From: Caballeronia novacaledonica
GTDB lineage: Bacteria; Pseudomonadota; Gammaproteobacteria; Burkholderiales; Burkholderiaceae
DNA length: 64,000 bases
Assembly: GCF_900258035.1 (NCBI RefSeq)
Contig: NZ_OGTP01000001.1
Coordinates: 372,001 to 436,000 of the forward strand
Direction of reading: 5' to 3'
The notes below the pieces were generated by a model, which saw only the letters and a list, made by a program, of their open reading frames with translations, had not been told where the DNA came from and did not search any database. The position numbers and the translations under genes were made by a program. This document shows positions 63,201 to 64,000 of the stretch, in pieces (positions within the stretch are counted from its first letter, which is position 1; every line of letters starts with the position of its first letter).

Positions 63201-64000
63201 ATGAACGACCCGCAAGCCGGCGCGGATTCACCGCACCTCGATAGCGCCGAGCAGGAGCAGGCCGCCGAGCATTCCGCGCCGCATCCGCTCGTCATCCACG
63301 AAATCGTGCGCGAGGAAGGCGAAGTCGCGATGGAGCGCACCTTCGTCGCGCTGATGGCGTCGGCGCTCGCCGCAGGGCTGTCGATGGGCTTCTCCTTTCT
63401 CGTCCAGTCGATCCTCGAAAGCGCGCTGCCGAAGGCGGCCTGGAGCGGGCTCGTATCGAGCTTGGGATATACGATCGGCTTCGTCTTCGTGATTCTCGGA
63501 CGTCAGCAGCTCTTCACGGAAAGCACGCTGACGGCGGTGCTGCCCGTGCTCACGCGCCGCGATCTGGCGACCTTGTTCAAGGCGCTGCGTGTCTGGGCGA
63601 TCGTGCTGTTCTTCAATCTCGTCGGCACGACGATCTTCGCCGCGATCCTGCAAATTCGCGGCGTATTTTCGCCGGAAGTGACCGAGGCGCTCGCGGAAGT
63701 CGCGATGACGCCGTTTTCCGCCGATTTCGGCGTGACCGTCGTGCGCGGCGTGTTCTCCGGCTGGCTCATCGCGTTGATGGTGTGGCTGCTGCCGAGCGCG
63801 CGCTCGGCGCGTCTGCTGACGATCCTGCTCGTGACCTACACCGTCGCGGTGAGCAAGCTCACGCACGTGATCGCGGGATCGGTCGAAGCGGCGTACGCGG
63901 TGATGATCGGCGCGGGCAGCATTCCGGACTATTTTTTCGTGTTCCTCGTGCCGACGTTCATCGGCAACGTGATCGGCGGGGTGTCGCTCGTCGCGATCGT
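63201..64000 (+). CDS. Formate/nitrite-transporter-family protein, YfdC-like (runs off window end)
   Basis: 266 codons visible from ATG 63201 (GGGAG upstream). A long acidic cytoplasmic N-terminus (SAEQEQAAEHSAPHPLVIHEI) is followed by helices with MGFSFLVQSILES and GRQQLFTESTLTAVLPVL, the FNT fold; VWLLPSARSAR and VAVSKLTHVIAGSVEA lie in later helices. Pattern fits the YfdC group rather than FocA or NirC. It is not linked to the nitrate operon 55 kb away. The 3' end is missing. Confidence 0.88.
   Translation, partial: MNDPQAGADSPHLDSAEQEQAAEHSAPHPLVIHEIVREEGEVAMERTFVALMASALAAGLSMGFSFLVQSILESALPKAAWSGLVSSLGYTIGFVFVILGRQQLFTESTLTAVLPVLTRRDLATLFKALRVWAIVLFFNLVGTTIFAAILQIRGVFSPEVTEALAEVAMTPFSADFGVTVVRGVFSGWLIALMVWLLPSARSARLLTILLVTYTVAVSKLTHVIAGSVEAAYAVMIGAGSIPDYFFVFLVPTFIGNVIGGVSLVAI

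Noticed and set aside
1..64000. tRNA, rRNA or CRISPR arrays
   Set aside because: No cloverleaf-compatible segment, rRNA-like stretch or regularly spaced repeat array was seen on either strand; this was by eye and a tRNA scan would be decisive.

Overview
The window is about 64 kb of GC-rich DNA with strong GC3 bias. Its protein families (DUF4148, BetR-type regulator, H-NS-like protein, CusRS-type two-component system inside an RND operon) point to a Burkholderiaceae genome of the Paraburkholderia/Caballeronia type. The density of catabolic and sensing genes, and the absence of rRNA, tRNA or core information genes, suggest a secondary chromosome or megaplasmid. I saw no insertion sequences, prophage, CRISPR array or tRNA.

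Layout. (1) 1-9.2 kb: assimilatory nitrate reduction. A siroheme-forming methyltransferase diverges from narK-nirB-nirD-FAD reductase-nasA, which sits behind a sigma-54 promoter with two NtrC-like sites and ends at an intrinsic terminator. (2) 9.4-12.5 kb: four exported Ser/Gly/Asn/Thr-rich proteins of unknown function, two of them tandem paralogues; this is the least explained part of the window. (3) 12.5-20.7 kb: a minus-strand RND efflux pump operon with its own two-component system. (4) 21-25 kb: a DUF4148 protein, an Nramp metal transporter and an isolated motAB pair. (5) 25-31 kb: an XRE regulator, two small proteins, two MFS transporters and an orphan response regulator with a degenerate receiver. 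(6) 30.8-36.4 kb: trans-4-hydroxyproline catabolism (DapA-type deaminase, epimerase, three-part D-hydroxyproline dehydrogenase, PAS-AraC regulator), with palindromes in the divergent promoter region. (7) 36.4-43.4 kb: a single-domain response regulator, a small two-helix membrane protein, a GST, a NERD-helicase, and a hybrid kinase facing a BetR-receiver regulator. (8) 43.5-54.7 kb: non-phosphorylative L-rhamnose catabolism: two SDRs, MFS, rhamnonate dehydratase, LysR, mutarotase, lactonase and a four-gene ABC importer. (9) 54.7-64 kb: a mixed region with an IS630-like HTH protein, an H-NS-like protein, an LLM flavoprotein, a PhnD-like protein, a desaturase, DUF898, a NiCoT transporter and a truncated FNT-family channel.

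How the parts work together. In region 1 NarK imports nitrate, NasA with the FAD protein reduces it to nitrite, NirBD reduces nitrite to ammonium, and the methyltransferase supplies the siroheme precursor; the promoter couples this to nitrogen limitation. In region 6 hydroxyproline is epimerised, oxidised, and deaminated towards 2-oxoglutarate semialdehyde. In region 8 L-rhamnose is imported, mutarotated, oxidised to the lactone, hydrolysed and dehydrated; the last cleavage enzyme is not in the window. The two rhamnose transcription units share a promoter-overlapping motif that may be one operator.

Main candidates for something undescribed: the exported low-complexity cluster at 9.4-12.5 kb with its conserved C-terminal motif and structured leader, the shared rhamnose promoter motif, the degenerate orphan response regulator, and a possible small RNA downstream of the rhamnose importer.
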